64,000 nucleotides of DNA from positions 620,001 to 684,000 of the forward strand of contig JAILXR010000001.1 in the NCBI GenBank assembly GCA_050789445.1, in the 5' to 3' direction. A model generated the notes under the pieces. It saw nothing but the letters and a program-made list of their open reading frames with translations. It ran no database searches and was not told where the DNA came from. The translations under genes and the position numbers were made by a program. The DNA is from JAWSVE01 sp050789445. GTDB lineage: Bacteria; Pseudomonadota; Gammaproteobacteria; Pseudomonadales; Cellvibrionaceae. Shown here piece after piece: positions 1 through 9,249 of this stretch. Positions within the stretch are counted from its first letter, which is position 1. Each line of letters opens with the position of its first letter.

Positions 1-1
1 G

Positions 2-514
2 TTTTTTACTCAGGGTTTGCATCTTGATGTCGTATATTTTGATCAGAAAACAGAAGATAAGATTTATTATGATAATCTAAGCTTCAGCGGTTACTTGCAA
101 GATGATGGCTCTAGTCGCTCAAAAGGTATTGAAGCTGTCATTGAATTGCCAATCACGCAGTCTGTTACCCTGAATACAAATTACACTCGAAATATTGCTG
201 AAGAAGCTGATGGCTCATTGAGAATTGGCCGCCCTAAAAGAGTGGGTAATGTACGATTGAGTGCTCAGCTATTCGGTGAGAAGCTCCTATTAAATGCGAG
301 CTGGCGCTATTCGGGAAGTTTTGAAGGTTTTCGTGGTATTCCTGTCGATAGCTATCGAGTTGCTAATACCAGTGCTCATTTATATATCATCGATGGACTT
401 GATATCTATTGTAGAATAGAAAATGTTTTTGATAATGATTATGTTGATGTGCCCGGGTATAACACGGTGGGTCGCTCGGGTTATCTTGGTGTGAAATATC
501 ATTTTAACCGCTAA
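2..514 (+). CDS. TonB-dependent outer-membrane receptor, C-terminal part (BtuB-like)
   Basis: This is the last ~170 residues of an outer-membrane beta-barrel; the frame is open to the left edge of the window, so the gene is partial at its 5' end. Alternating hydrophobic and polar residues, many aromatic residues and a terminal strand ending GYLGVKYHFNR are typical of TonB-dependent receptors, as is the segment IENVFDNDYVDVPGYNTVGR just before the end. The plug and TonB box lie outside the window. Because cobO and a BtuCDF-type transporter follow immediately on the same strand, the substrate is inferred to be cobalamin (BtuB). The receptor fold is seen in sequence; the substrate is inference from the neighbours. 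Confidence 0.8.
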   Translation, partial: FFTQGLHLDVVYFDQKTEDKIYYDNLSFSGYLQDDGSSRSKGIEAVIELPITQSVTLNTNYTRNIAEEADGSLRIGRPKRVGNVRLSAQLFGEKLLLNASWRYSGSFEGFRGIPVDSYRVANTSAHLYIIDGLDIYCRIENVFDNDYVDVPGYNTVGRSGYLGVKYHFNR

Positions 515-571
515 CTTTTATTGATGTTTGTATTGATATTTTTATCATTGTTTTAATTGCTCGAGGATTGT

Positions 572-1174
572 ATGAATAAAAAAAATAAAAAACATAATCG
601 AGCGATGGAAAAGCAAAAAGAAAATGTTGATTCCAATATCGCTGCTGCGTCAATTGAAAAAGGCGTGGCAGTGTTATTAACTGGAAACGGAAAAGGAAAG
701 ACATCTTCTGCGTTTGGAATGGTAATGCGTGCTTTAGGCTATGGCCAGACTGTGGGTGTTGTTCAATTTATTAAAGGCGTTCAGCTTTCTGGCGAAGAAA
801 TGTATCTGCGTGCCCATTGTCCGCAAGTTGAGTTTTATCAAATGGGTACGGGTTTTACTTGGGATACACAAGATAGAGATAGTGATATTGCTGCCGCCAT
901 TAAAACATGGAATGTTGCAAAAAAAATGTTGTGTGATTCAGAAATTGATCTCGTCATTTTAGATGAGTTAACGTATATGGTGGCGTTTCAGTATCTGGAT
1001 GAGGCTGAAATTATTAATGCAATAAGGCAACGGCCCAAAGAGCAAAGCGTTGTAGTAACGGGTAGGGGTGGTGGTTCTGCGTTAAGGGAAGTTATGGATA
1101 CAGTATCTGAGGTGAAAGATATAAAGCATGCTTTTAACTCAGGGATTAAAGCGAGGCTTGGCGTTGATTTATAA
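572..1174 (+). CDS. cobO: Cob(I)alamin adenosyltransferase, CobO/BtuR type
   Basis: Transfers the 5'-deoxyadenosyl group from ATP to the cobalt of corrinoids in the cytoplasm, giving the coenzyme form of B12. The 200-residue length fits the CobO/CobA/BtuR family. A P-loop GNGKGKTS lies at residues 38-45, after a basic helical N-terminus of the kind normal in this family; VILDELTYM is the Walker B-like region. The ATG at 572 is preferred over an upstream TTG because CGAGGA sits about 5 bases before it. It follows the receptor gene by 57 bases and precedes btuC by 23, so co-transcription with B12 uptake is likely. The family assignment is secure. Confidence 0.93.
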   Translation: MNKKNKKHNRAMEKQKENVDSNIAAASIEKGVAVLLTGNGKGKTSSAFGMVMRALGYGQTVGVVQFIKGVQLSGEEMYLRAHCPQVEFYQMGTGFTWDTQDRDSDIAAAIKTWNVAKKMLCDSEIDLVILDELTYMVAFQYLDEAEIINAIRQRPKEQSVVVTGRGGGSALREVMDTVSEVKDIKHAFNSGIKARLGVDL

Positions 1175-1197
1175 TATCACCCTCAAATTATCTTCTT

Positions 1198-2259
1198 ATG
1201 AATTTTAAGTCGATTGGTCAATTTTCATTTCAAAATACAATGTTCTATTGTGTTTTTTTGTTGTGTTTTTTTGTTTTAATTTCATTGTGGTTTGGTTCTG
1301 TTTCTCTTGATGTTCATGAGCTCTTCGTGGGACTTTTTGATCCTGCAATACAAACACAGTCAGAATCTATTTTTGTTCTTATTCGATTACCTCGTGTATT
1401 ACTTGCTGCTTTAGTTGGAGCCTTGTTGGCGGTTAGCGGTGTTGCAATGCAGGGGTTATTTCGAAACCCACTAGCCGACCCAAGCTTGATTGGCGTGACT
1501 GCGGGTGCCTCTGCAGGTGGAAGTGTCGTTATTGCTTTTGGCGGAGCGTTCTTGGTTGGGGCATTGGGTTTGTGGTTGGTATCTTTCGGTGCATTCGTTG
1601 GTGGGATTATTTCGGTATGGATTGTTTATCGTTTGGCAAACCGTTCTGTGACATCGTCAGGTTTTTTAAATTCTTCTGGCTCAACATCGGTTGCAACAAT
1701 GCTTTTGGCAGGCATCGCGATAACTGCTTTGGCGAGTAGTGTAACGAGTTTGCTAGAATTTGTTGTTGATAATAATTTGTTGCGACAAATTAGCTTGTGG
1801 AAAATGGGCGGGTTAGATGGGGCTAGTTGGCCTCGTGTTACAGTTGTGTTCGTGGTGTTCGTCATTTGTTTTTTTATGTTTCCTCGATATGCAGTTGCTT
1901 TAAATGCGTTTTTGTTAGGGGAGTCACAAGCTCGATATTTAGGTGTTGATGTGGAAAAAATTAAAAAACATTTAATATGTTTGTCGGCCGCTGCGGTTGG
2001 TGTGTCAGTAGCAATGGCAGGATCGATTTCTTTTGTAGGTTTGGTTGTTCCGCACATGATGCGATTACTTGTAGGCCCAGAACATAAGAAGTTAATGGTT
2101 TTGTCCGCGCTTGCAGGCGCTATTTTATTAGTCGTTGCCGATTTGGTCGCGCGCTTGGTTATTATGCCAGCAGAGCTCCCGGTGGGTTTGGTTACGGCAG
2201 TAGTTGGCGCACCATTTTTTATCTATTTGTTAACTCGCCAATCTGCTTTTAGATTTTAA
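1198..2259 (+). CDS. btuC: Cobalamin ABC transporter permease (FecCD family)
   Basis: Inner-membrane permease of a vitamin B12 importer. The 353-residue protein is almost entirely hydrophobic helices, as expected for the ten-helix FecCD/BtuC fold. The conserved block GLFRNPLADPSLIGVTAGAS near residues 85-105 and the cytoplasmic coupling region FVGLVVPHMMRLLVGPEHK are characteristic. It sits between cobO and the ATPase gene on the same strand. FecCD permeases also serve haem and ferric siderophores; the cobalamin call rests on cobO and the BtuF-like binding protein. No strong ribosome site is visible before the ATG at 1198. Confidence 0.85.
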   Translation: MNFKSIGQFSFQNTMFYCVFLLCFFVLISLWFGSVSLDVHELFVGLFDPAIQTQSESIFVLIRLPRVLLAALVGALLAVSGVAMQGLFRNPLADPSLIGVTAGASAGGSVVIAFGGAFLVGALGLWLVSFGAFVGGIISVWIVYRLANRSVTSSGFLNSSGSTSVATMLLAGIAITALASSVTSLLEFVVDNNLLRQISLWKMGGLDGASWPRVTVVFVVFVICFFMFPRYAVALNAFLLGESQARYLGVDVEKIKKHLICLSAAAVGVSVAMAGSISFVGLVVPHMMRLLVGPEHKKLMVLSALAGAILLVVADLVARLVIMPAELPVGLVTAVVGAPFFIYLLTRQSAFRF

Positions 2260-2315
2260 ATTGTTATTTCTCTGTATTTTTGATTGTTTACATCTCATAA
2301 AGATTAGAGTTTTTG

Positions 2316-3155
2316 ATGCCTATTTTTGAAATTAATAATCAACAAGACGCAATATGTATTGAGGGGTATTCTTTATCGCTTAGTCATCGCGTTGTGCTTG
2401 ATAATATTGATTTTTCTGTAAAATTTGGGGCAATAACGACTCTTATTGGACCTAATGGAGCGGGAAAAACAACGCTATTAAGAGTGATGGCAGGAGATTT
2501 TTCTCGTCAGGAGTCAGGGCTCAAAATAAAAATGGCGGATGAGTTAAATGCATCAAAAAAAACTTTATTAGACCGTGCGAAAAATGTCGCGGTTCTACCT
2601 CAGTATTCCGAGCTTCAATTTCCTTTTACGGTTAAAGAAGTGGTTGCGCTTGGTCGTATCCCGCACAGCGTTAATCATCAGATAAATGAAAAAATCATTC
2701 AAGATGTGATGTCTAGAATGCAAGTTGATGATCTTGCTGAGGTTCAGTATACGCTTTTGTCTGGCGGTGAAAAACAGCGTGTTCAATTGGCAAGAGCTTT
2801 CGCTCAGATCTGGGATAAAGATTTTTTAGTTTGTGAGCCTGGTGGCGATAAAAAATTATTCAAAAATAAATTATTATTATTGGATGAGCCTACAGCATCA
2901 TTAGATTTAAGTTATCAAGAATGCTTTGTTGATGTTTTAAGGTATCTTTCAAGTTTTGGTGTTGCCATCGTTGTTGTTTCACATGATATTAATCTCAGTC
3001 TTAAATATACAGATGTTTTTTCTGCGATGAAAAATGGATCTATTGTTGATAAGGGGAAAAAAGATATTATTACACCTGAACTTATTAAAGAACTCTTTAA
3101 TATTGATGCTTCAGTCGTTCCTCATCCTTGTGGCGGGAAAATGGTGGCATTTTGA
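2316..3155 (+). CDS. btuD: Cobalamin ABC transporter ATP-binding protein
   Basis: Cytoplasmic ATPase that drives the BtuC permease. Walker A GPNGAGKTT is at residues 45-53, the signature LSGGEKQRVQLARAF is in the middle and Walker B LLLLDEPTASLD follows. An insertion of roughly 25 residues lies between signature and Walker B (around DKDFLVCEPGGDKK); such an insertion is also seen in the haem-importer ATPase HmuV, so the ATPase alone cannot fix the substrate. Its TGA stop shares one base with the ATG of the next gene (TGATG), a sign of translational coupling. The ATG at 2316 is chosen over the adjoining TTG. Confidence 0.85.
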   Translation: MPIFEINNQQDAICIEGYSLSLSHRVVLDNIDFSVKFGAITTLIGPNGAGKTTLLRVMAGDFSRQESGLKIKMADELNASKKTLLDRAKNVAVLPQYSELQFPFTVKEVVALGRIPHSVNHQINEKIIQDVMSRMQVDDLAEVQYTLLSGGEKQRVQLARAFAQIWDKDFLVCEPGGDKKLFKNKLLLLDEPTASLDLSYQECFVDVLRYLSSFGVAIVVVSHDINLSLKYTDVFSAMKNGSIVDKGKKDIITPELIKELFNIDASVVPHPCGGKMVAF

Positions 3156-4054
3156 TGTGTTTTGTTAAAAATAAAGCGTTATGTTTTTTTTGCCTTTTCT
3201 TTTTTTTGAGTGTTTCTAATATTCTTGCAGCAGATATTGTCGTGGTTGATGACGTTGGTCGAACGGTTGTTCTAAAAAATCCTGCAAAACGAATTGTCGC
3301 TTTGGCACCACACATTGTAGAGAATTTATTTTCTGCCGGTGCGGGAGATAAGATTGTCGCAGTTGTTGAGTATAGTGACTACCCTGAAGCTGCAAAAAAA
3401 ATTGAACGCGTAGGGCGGTTTGATACCGTTAGCATAGAAAGAATATTGGCACTCAGTCCTGACCTTGTTGTTGTTTGGGGCTCAGGTGGAGGAATAAAAT
3501 TAATAGAAAAATTTAAATCTTTGGGTTTGACGGTTTACGTTGATGAGCCATCAACTCTACATAGTGTTGCAAATTCAATAGATAAATTATCAGTTTTGGC
3601 TGGCACAGAGTTGGCGGGAAAAGTGGCTGCTACTAAATTTATTGACGAGCTTCAGAGACTTAAAAGTTTGAATGTTTCCCAAGAGAAACCAAAGGTTTTT
3701 TATCAGTTGTGGAATAACCCTATTCAAACGGTGAGTGGTCACCATGTCATCAGTGATGCAATAGCGCTGTGTGGTGGAGAGAATGTTTTTGCAAAAACAA
3801 AATCTATAGCTCCCAAGGTCAATTTGGAATCTGTGTTGAGTAAAAACCCTGATGTTATTATAGCGAGTGGCACCAATGAAAAAAGGCCTGAATGGCTTGA
3901 TGCATGGAAGCAGTGGAGCTCTCTATCGGCGGTGAAGTCATCAAATACCTATCATATTCCGCCCGATTATATTCAGCGTCATACCTTAAGGATTTTGGAT
4001 GGGGTGAGGTTGATGTGCGAATACATTAAAAAATCGCATTCAAAACAAAACTAA
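3155..4054 (+). CDS. btuF: Periplasmic cobalamin-binding protein (BtuF-like)
   Basis: Substrate-binding protein of the B12 importer. The first ~25 residues form a signal peptide with a long hydrophobic core ending near ILAAD. The mature part has the class III periplasmic-binding fold signatures: RIVALAPHIVENLFSAGAG, EYSDYPEAAKKIERVGRF, a repeated 'IERILALSPDLVVVWG' type segment, and LCGGENVF before the second lobe. These match BtuF more closely than haem-binding proteins. The ATG at 3155 overlaps the stop of btuD; a longer frame from 3128 is a read-through into btuD and lacks a better start. A bidirectional terminator follows. Confidence 0.85.
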   Translation: MCFVKNKALCFFCLFFFLSVSNILAADIVVVDDVGRTVVLKNPAKRIVALAPHIVENLFSAGAGDKIVAVVEYSDYPEAAKKIERVGRFDTVSIERILALSPDLVVVWGSGGGIKLIEKFKSLGLTVYVDEPSTLHSVANSIDKLSVLAGTELAGKVAATKFIDELQRLKSLNVSQEKPKVFYQLWNNPIQTVSGHHVISDAIALCGGENVFAKTKSIAPKVNLESVLSKNPDVIIASGTNEKRPEWLDAWKQWSSLSAVKSSNTYHIPPDYIQRHTLRILDGVRLMCEYIKKSHSKQN

Positions 4055-4065
4055 AAAACCGTAAT

Positions 4066-4096
4066 AAAAAAGGCCGCTGTGAGCGGCCTTTTTTTA
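4066..4096. terminator. Bidirectional Rho-independent terminator between btuF and gltA
   Basis: A GC-rich stem AAGGCCGCT/AGCGGCCTT with a GTG-type loop is flanked by an A run on the left and a T run on the right. It therefore works in both directions, for btuF (plus) and gltA (minus), whose 3' ends face each other here. Confidence 0.9.
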
Positions 4097-4108
4097 AACA
4101 AAAGAAGT

Positions 4109-5395
4109 TTATCTTTTGCTTTCTGGTTGGTAATCACGTTTTTGGCTGCCAGTATAAAGTTGACGTGGTCGGCCGATTTTTAATGGGCTACTTAACATTT
4201 CATGCCAGTGAGCAATCCAGCCAACTGTTCTTCCAGTAGCAAAAATAACAGTAAACATATCGGTTGGGATGCCAATCGCTTTCATGATGATTCCTGAGTA
4301 GAAATCAACATTAGGATACAGTTTTTTCTCTACGAAATATGGATCAGATAAAGCAATCTCTTCTAGACGTTTTGCGATGGGCAATAAAGGATCATCAGTG
4401 ATTCCTAATTCAGTTAGGACTTCATCACAAGTTTCTTTCATAACTTTTGCACGAGGATCAAAGTTTTTATAAACGCGATGTCCAAAGCCCATTAAGCGGA
4501 AAGGATCGTTTTTGTCTTTTGCTTTTGCAACATATTTGTCGATATTGCTTACGTCGCCGATTTCGTTAAGCATTGAAAGTACAGCTTCGTTTGCGCCTCC
4601 GTGAGCAGGGCCCCAAAGTGCCGCAATGCCTGATGCGATACATGCAAATGGATTCGCACCAGAAGAACCAGCTAAGCGAACAGTTGAAGTTGATGCGTTT
4701 TGTTCGTGATCAGCATGCAATAAAAATATTTTATCCATGGCGCGCGCAAGAACTGGGCTTACATTAGGTGGATCGCATGGTGTTCCAAACATCATGTGTA
4801 AAAAGTTTTCGCTGTAGCTGAGAGAATTGATGGGGTAGAGGAAGGGTTGTCCAATGTGGTGCTTGTAACACATCGCCGCTAAGGTTGGCATTTTTGCGAT
4901 AAGGCGATGGGCTGAAATTAAACGGTGTTGCTCATCATGAATGTCTAGGGAATCGTGATAGAAGGCTGATAAAGCACCAACGACGCCACACATAATTGCC
5001 ATTGGGTGAGCGCTTCGCTTAAAGCCTTTGAAGAAGTTGGCAATTCCTTCGTGAGCCATGGTGTGATGCGTGATGATGTCTACGAATTCTGCTTTTTGTT
5101 CTGCTGTTGGCAATTCGCCATGAATGAGTAGGTAGCAGGTTTCTAAATAGTCTGAATGCTCGGCAAGTTGGTCAATCGGGTAGCCTCTATGAAGAAGTAC
5201 ACCTTCGTTGCCATCAATGAAGGTGATCTTAGATTCGCATGCAGCCGTTGAAACAAAGCCGGGGTCGTAAGTAAAGTACCCTTTGGGTGTTAGGCCTCTT
5301 ACATCTATAACATCTGGCCCTGTGGAGCCAGATAGTACGGGTAAATCAATCGGCTCTGCGCCATCTATTGTTAATTTGGCCATTTTATCGGTCAT
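4109..5395 (-). CDS. gltA: Citrate synthase (type II, hexameric)
   Basis: Condenses acetyl-CoA and oxaloacetate to citrate, the entry step of the TCA cycle. At 428 residues it has the length of the hexameric Gram-negative enzyme, with the N-terminal beta domain that precedes the catalytic core. Active-site signatures HADHEQNAST, GFGHRVYKNFDPRA and VDFYSGI carry the catalytic His, His and Asp. The start is the first ATG, with AGGAG about 8 bases upstream. It is divergent from sdhC across a 620-base intergenic region, the usual gamma-proteobacterial arrangement. It supplies the first step for the plus-strand TCA block. Confidence 0.97.
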   Translation of the reverse strand: MTDKMAKLTIDGAEPIDLPVLSGSTGPDVIDVRGLTPKGYFTYDPGFVSTAACESKITFIDGNEGVLLHRGYPIDQLAEHSDYLETCYLLIHGELPTAEQKAEFVDIITHHTMAHEGIANFFKGFKRSAHPMAIMCGVVGALSAFYHDSLDIHDEQHRLISAHRLIAKMPTLAAMCYKHHIGQPFLYPINSLSYSENFLHMMFGTPCDPPNVSPVLARAMDKIFLLHADHEQNASTSTVRLAGSSGANPFACIASGIAALWGPAHGGANEAVLSMLNEIGDVSNIDKYVAKAKDKNDPFRLMGFGHRVYKNFDPRAKVMKETCDEVLTELGITDDPLLPIAKRLEEIALSDPYFVEKKLYPNVDFYSGIIMKAIGIPTDMFTVIFATGRTVGWIAHWHEMLSSPLKIGRPRQLYTGSQKRDYQPESKR

Positions 5396-6015
5396 TCACG
5401 ACTCCTGTTTCTCTCTGTTTTGTCTGCTTTTAGGAAGCTGGATGGACTTAGGTGGCGGTGCGATTATCTGCACTGCGGAGGAAATTGCGGTCGACAACTA
5501 TAAGCTTACCAGCAAGATTGTCAATTCAATTGAACTGAGTATAGCGCAGTTTTTTGAATAACCTGCGTCTTTGCACTACTCTAGGTCATGTATCGTTTAG
5601 TTTTTCACCAGCTTGTCACCATTGAAGAAAGTTACCGAGTATTTCGGTAATTAATATTTGCAGCTATTTTGAGAAACTGCTTTGATTAGAATAAGATACA
5701 GTCATTATGACGTCGAAGTCATCGTCTGTTTCATTTGTATTTTCATGCGGCTCTCTCTATAATCTCGCGCGTTCTTCAACGGGGTCATGGTGAAATTTAA
5801 ATTTTTTCCTAGCCGTGTTTTGAATTCGTCTACGCTCATAATGATTGAATATTGTTTTTGTTACCTTTGAATGTTTGGGTAATCGAAATGAGAAGTGTTT
5901 AGCTGATAGTTGAAGTTTCTTCTTTGGCTATAGTAAGCATGATAAATAATTCAAAAACCATGTGCGATTGAACTCGCTTGGCTTAGCCAACACTATCAAA
6001 AGGTAATCTAAAATC
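5396..6015. promoter_or_regulatory. Divergent gltA/sdhC control region (620 bases, no gene)
   Basis: No supported gene lies here; the short frame on the plus strand is mostly the antisense of gltA. A candidate sdh promoter is TATAAT at 5758-5763 with TTGTAT at 5735-5740 (17-base spacer), which would give a leader of about 245 bases. A short dyad ATGAC-N6-GTCAT lies just upstream, near 5707-5722. Both are guesses from base pattern only. I see no recognisable riboswitch. Confidence 0.35.
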
Positions 6016-6390
6016 GTGAATGATAAACGACCGGTTAATTTAGATCTTACAACTGTTAGTTTTCCACTTACCGCTCTTGTTTCTATAACACATCGTATTT
6101 CAGGCGTTATTTTGTTTGCTGGTATCGCTGTCTTATTGTGGGGATTGCAAGCGAGCTTGCAATCAGAAGAGAGTTTTCTGGAACTCAAAAATCAACTAAC
6201 TAATCCAATTTGCCAATTTATTTTATGGGCTACGCTTGCGGCGCTTGCGTATCACCTAATAGCTGGCTTGCGTCATCTGATTATGGATTTTGGTATTGGT
6301 GAGACTCTGGAAGGTGGCAAGCGCGGAGCTCAAGTTGCTATTTTCTTGTCTGTTGTATTAATTATTCTAGCGGGGTTATGGGTATGGTAA
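6016..6390 (+). CDS. sdhC: Succinate dehydrogenase cytochrome b556 subunit
   Basis: Large membrane anchor of complex II; with SdhD it holds haem b and the quinone site. The 124-residue protein starts with the conserved RPVNLDLTTVSFPLTAL and has three membrane helices. ITHRISG holds the quinone-site region, and YHLIAGLRH carries the His pair, one of which ligates haem. The start is GTG at 6016 with AGGT upstream. The 3' end overlaps sdhD by 13 bases, implying coupled translation. It is first in the sdhCDAB-suc block. Confidence 0.95.
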   Translation: MNDKRPVNLDLTTVSFPLTALVSITHRISGVILFAGIAVLLWGLQASLQSEESFLELKNQLTNPICQFILWATLAALAYHLIAGLRHLIMDFGIGETLEGGKRGAQVAIFLSVVLIILAGLWVW

Positions 6391-6752
6391 CGGCCGTAAC
6401 AAACTTGGGTCGTAGCGGCCTATATGATTGGCTCGTACAGCGAGTTAGTGCTGCAATTTTGGCAGCTTACACTTTTTTTATTGTTGGATTTATATTGATG
6501 CAGCCCGAAGTCACTTATTCGGTATGGCATGAATTGTTCCAGCATTTTTGGATGCGTCTCTTTAGTTTGATCACTTTGCTGTCAATAGCATCTCATGCCT
6601 GGATTGGAATGTGGGCAGTATTAACTGATTACATCACTCCAATGACCATGGGTGGAAAGGCAACGTTTGTTCGCGTGACAATACAATTGATCATCATTGC
6701 TTTAGCTGTGACTTACACAGTTTGGGGCATCGAAATACTGTGGGGAATGTAG
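6378..6752 (+). CDS. sdhD: Succinate dehydrogenase hydrophobic membrane anchor
   Basis: Small membrane anchor of complex II, 124 residues with three helices. The segment ASHAWIGMWAVLTDY near residue 75-90 has the conserved His for haem and the Asp-Tyr pair at the quinone pocket. Two in-frame ATGs (6378 and 6384) are possible starts; both overlap the end of sdhC. Its stop is only 4 bases before the start of sdhA. The N-terminal motif GLYDWLVQRVSA is typical of SdhD. Confidence 0.94.
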   Translation: MGMVTAVTNLGRSGLYDWLVQRVSAAILAAYTFFIVGFILMQPEVTYSVWHELFQHFWMRLFSLITLLSIASHAWIGMWAVLTDYITPMTMGGKATFVRVTIQLIIIALAVTYTVWGIEILWGM

Positions 6753-6756
6753 CCTA

Positions 6757-8529
6757 ATGTCGAATATGCGTACGATTTCTTTTGATGGAATAGTGATTGG
6801 TGGTGGTGGTGCAGGTATGCGTGCCGCTTTGCAATTAGCTCAGTCTGGCTTCAAGACAGCCGTTATTACTAAAGTCTTTCCAACTAGGTCGCATACTGTT
6901 TCCGCTCAAGGCGGAATTACATGTGCGATTGCCAGTGATGACCCTAATGATGATTGGCGTTGGCATATGTACGATACCGTTAAAGGTTCTGATTATATCG
7001 GTGACCAAGATGCTATCGAATATATGTGTTCAGTTGGGCCAGAAGCCGTTTTTGAATTAGAGCATATGGGGTTGCCTTTCTCTCGTACTGAAGAAGGAAG
7101 AATCTATCAACGTCCTTTTGGCGGCCAGTCAAAAGATTTTGGTAAAGGCGGACAGGCAGCGCGTACTTGTGCGGCAGCCGATCGAACAGGCCATGCGCTT
7201 TTGCACACGCTGTACCAAGGTAACATGCGAAACAACACAGTGTTTTTAAACGAATGGTTTGCTGTTGATATCGTAAAAAATCAAGACGGGGCAGTTGTTG
7301 GCGTTATCGCCATTAATATGGAAGACGGCGAAACGGTTTATATTAAATCGAAAGCGACAGTATTTGCTACCGGCGGTGCTGGTCGTATTTATGCCTCGAC
7401 GACTAATGCACACATCAATACTGGCGATGGTGTTGGAATGTCACTTCGTGCTGGTTTTCCAGTGCAAGACATTGAAATGTGGCAATTCCATCCAACGGGT
7501 ATTGCTGGCGCGGGTACTCTCGTAACTGAAGGTTGTCGCGGTGAAGGTGGATACCTAATTAATAAAGATGGCGAGCGTTTCATGGAACGCTATGCGCCGA
7601 ATGCAAAAGATTTAGCGGGCCGTGATGTTGTCGCACGATCAATGGTATTAGAAATACTAGAAGGGCGTGGATGTGGTCCTGATGGTGATCATGTATTTTT
7701 AAAGCTCGATCACCTTGGTGCAGACACTCTTAATGCAAAACTTCCAGGTATTTTAGAATTAAGCCGAACGTTTGCTCATGCCGATCCGATTAAAGAGCCT
7801 ATTCCAGTTGTTCCCACATGCCATTACATGATGGGCGGAATACCAACCAATGTTGATGGGCAAGCATTGACCCAAGATGCTCAAGGTAACGATCAAGTTA
7901 TTGATGGTTTCTATGCATGTGGTGAGGTTGCATGTGTGTCTGTACATGGCGCAAACCGTTTAGGTGGTAACTCGTTACTTGATCTTGTTGTTTTCGGTCG
8001 AGCATCTGGATTATTTATTGAAAAAGCTTTACGTGAAGGCATCGAGCATCGCGAAGCAACTGAATCTGATATCGAAGCAGCAATGTCTCGACTCAACCGC
8101 CTAAATAACTCTACATCCGGTGAAAGTGCAGCTGTACTTCGTAAAGAGTTACAAACGGTCATGCAAAATCACTTTGGCGTATTCCGTAAGGGTGAATTTA
8201 TGCAAGAAGGTATTGAAAAGTTAGCTGTATTGCGTGAACGAATTTCTAATGTTGCACTTGATGACAAGAGTAATGCTTTCAATACCGCACGAATTGAAGC
8301 GCTTGAATTACAAAACCTTCTTGAGGTTGCTGAAGCAACTGCGATCGCAGCTGAAGAAAGAAAAGAATCTCGTGGTGCTCATGCACGCGAAGACTTCCAA
8401 GATCGTGATGATGAAAATTGGTTATGCCATTCAGTTTATTCTCCTGCGGACAAAAAAGTTTCCAAGCGTGCAGTTAACTTCACGCCAAAAACTATGGACA
8501 CTTTTGAACCGAAAGCACGTACATATTAA
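6757..8529 (+). CDS. sdhA: Succinate dehydrogenase flavoprotein subunit
   Basis: Catalytic subunit of complex II; oxidises succinate to fumarate with covalently bound FAD. The 590-residue chain begins with the dinucleotide fold GGGGAGMRAAL, followed by TRSHTVSAQGG, where the His is the usual covalent FAD attachment. Substrate-site motifs HPTGIAGAGTLVTEGCRGEG and the R in HGANRLGGNSLLDLVVFGR are present. It lies 4 bases after sdhD and 15 before sdhB. Full length, no anomaly. Confidence 0.97.
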   Translation: MSNMRTISFDGIVIGGGGAGMRAALQLAQSGFKTAVITKVFPTRSHTVSAQGGITCAIASDDPNDDWRWHMYDTVKGSDYIGDQDAIEYMCSVGPEAVFELEHMGLPFSRTEEGRIYQRPFGGQSKDFGKGGQAARTCAAADRTGHALLHTLYQGNMRNNTVFLNEWFAVDIVKNQDGAVVGVIAINMEDGETVYIKSKATVFATGGAGRIYASTTNAHINTGDGVGMSLRAGFPVQDIEMWQFHPTGIAGAGTLVTEGCRGEGGYLINKDGERFMERYAPNAKDLAGRDVVARSMVLEILEGRGCGPDGDHVFLKLDHLGADTLNAKLPGILELSRTFAHADPIKEPIPVVPTCHYMMGGIPTNVDGQALTQDAQGNDQVIDGFYACGEVACVSVHGANRLGGNSLLDLVVFGRASGLFIEKALREGIEHREATESDIEAAMSRLNRLNNSTSGESAAVLRKELQTVMQNHFGVFRKGEFMQEGIEKLAVLRERISNVALDDKSNAFNTARIEALELQNLLEVAEATAIAAEERKESRGAHAREDFQDRDDENWLCHSVYSPADKKVSKRAVNFTPKTMDTFEPKARTY

Positions 8530-8544
8530 CGGGGTCGACCAATT

Positions 8545-9249
8545 ATGTTGAAAGTAGAAATTTATCGATACAACCCTGAGACGGATAAAAAACCGTCGAT
8601 GAAAACGTATGAAGTTGACACCGGTGGTAAAGACATCATGGTGCTTGACGTATTGGAGCTGTTGAAAGAGCAAGATACGGCATTGAGCTATAGACGTTCA
8701 TGTCGAGAAGGTGTCTGCGGTTCTGATGGAATGAACATGAACGGGAAAAATGGTTTGGCTTGTGTAACACCTCTATCGGAGTGCGTAAAAGGCAACAAGT
8801 TAGTTTTACGTCCACTTCCTGGCCTACCCGTTATTAGAGATCTGGTTGTTGATATGGGCCAGTTTTATGCCCAGTACGAAAAAGTGCAGCCCTATTTGCA
8901 AAATAATTCTCCGACTCCTGCAATCGAACGTCTTCAAACACCTGAAGAACGTGAGAAGTTGGATGGGCTTTATGAGTGTATCTTGTGTGCTTGTTGTTCA
9001 ACCAGTTGCCCATCTTTTTGGTGGAATCCTGATAAATTTATTGGCCCAGCAGGTCTGTTGCAAGCCTATCGCTTTTTAGCGGATAGTCGCGATACTGCAG
9101 ATGCAAAACGTTTGGCTGATTTGGATGATCCTTTTAGTGTTTTCCGTTGTCATGGTATTCAAGCCTGTGTTGCAGTTTGTCCTAAAGGTTTAAACCCAAC
9201 AAAAGCAATTGGACACATTCGCAATATGTTATTGCAACAAGCGACATAG
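8545..9249 (+). CDS. sdhB: Succinate dehydrogenase iron-sulfur subunit
   Basis: Passes electrons from SdhA flavin to quinone. The 234 residues hold an N-terminal plant-type ferredoxin domain (CREGVCGSDGMNMNG...C for 2Fe-2S) and a C-terminal domain with CILCACCSTSCPSFWW and CHGIQACVAVCPKGLNP for the 4Fe-4S and 3Fe-4S clusters. The expected cluster ligands are all seen. It closes the sdh operon; a 325-base gap separates it from sucA. Confidence 0.97.
   Translation: MLKVEIYRYNPETDKKPSMKTYEVDTGGKDIMVLDVLELLKEQDTALSYRRSCREGVCGSDGMNMNGKNGLACVTPLSECVKGNKLVLRPLPGLPVIRDLVVDMGQFYAQYEKVQPYLQNNSPTPAIERLQTPEEREKLDGLYECILCACCSTSCPSFWWNPDKFIGPAGLLQAYRFLADSRDTADAKRLADLDDPFSVFRCHGIQACVAVCPKGLNPTKAIGHIRNMLLQQAT

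Noticed and set aside
2316..4054. Haem importer (HmuTUV) in place of BtuDF
   Set aside because: The ATPase has an HmuV-like insertion, but the binding protein is BtuF-like and cobO is adjacent.
5283..5561. 92-codon plus-strand frame upstream of gltA
   Set aside because: Its first part is antisense to gltA and the rest has no homology-like pattern.
7295..7525. Frames inside sdhA, sucA, lpd and other large genes
   Set aside because: They are shadow frames of well-supported genes.
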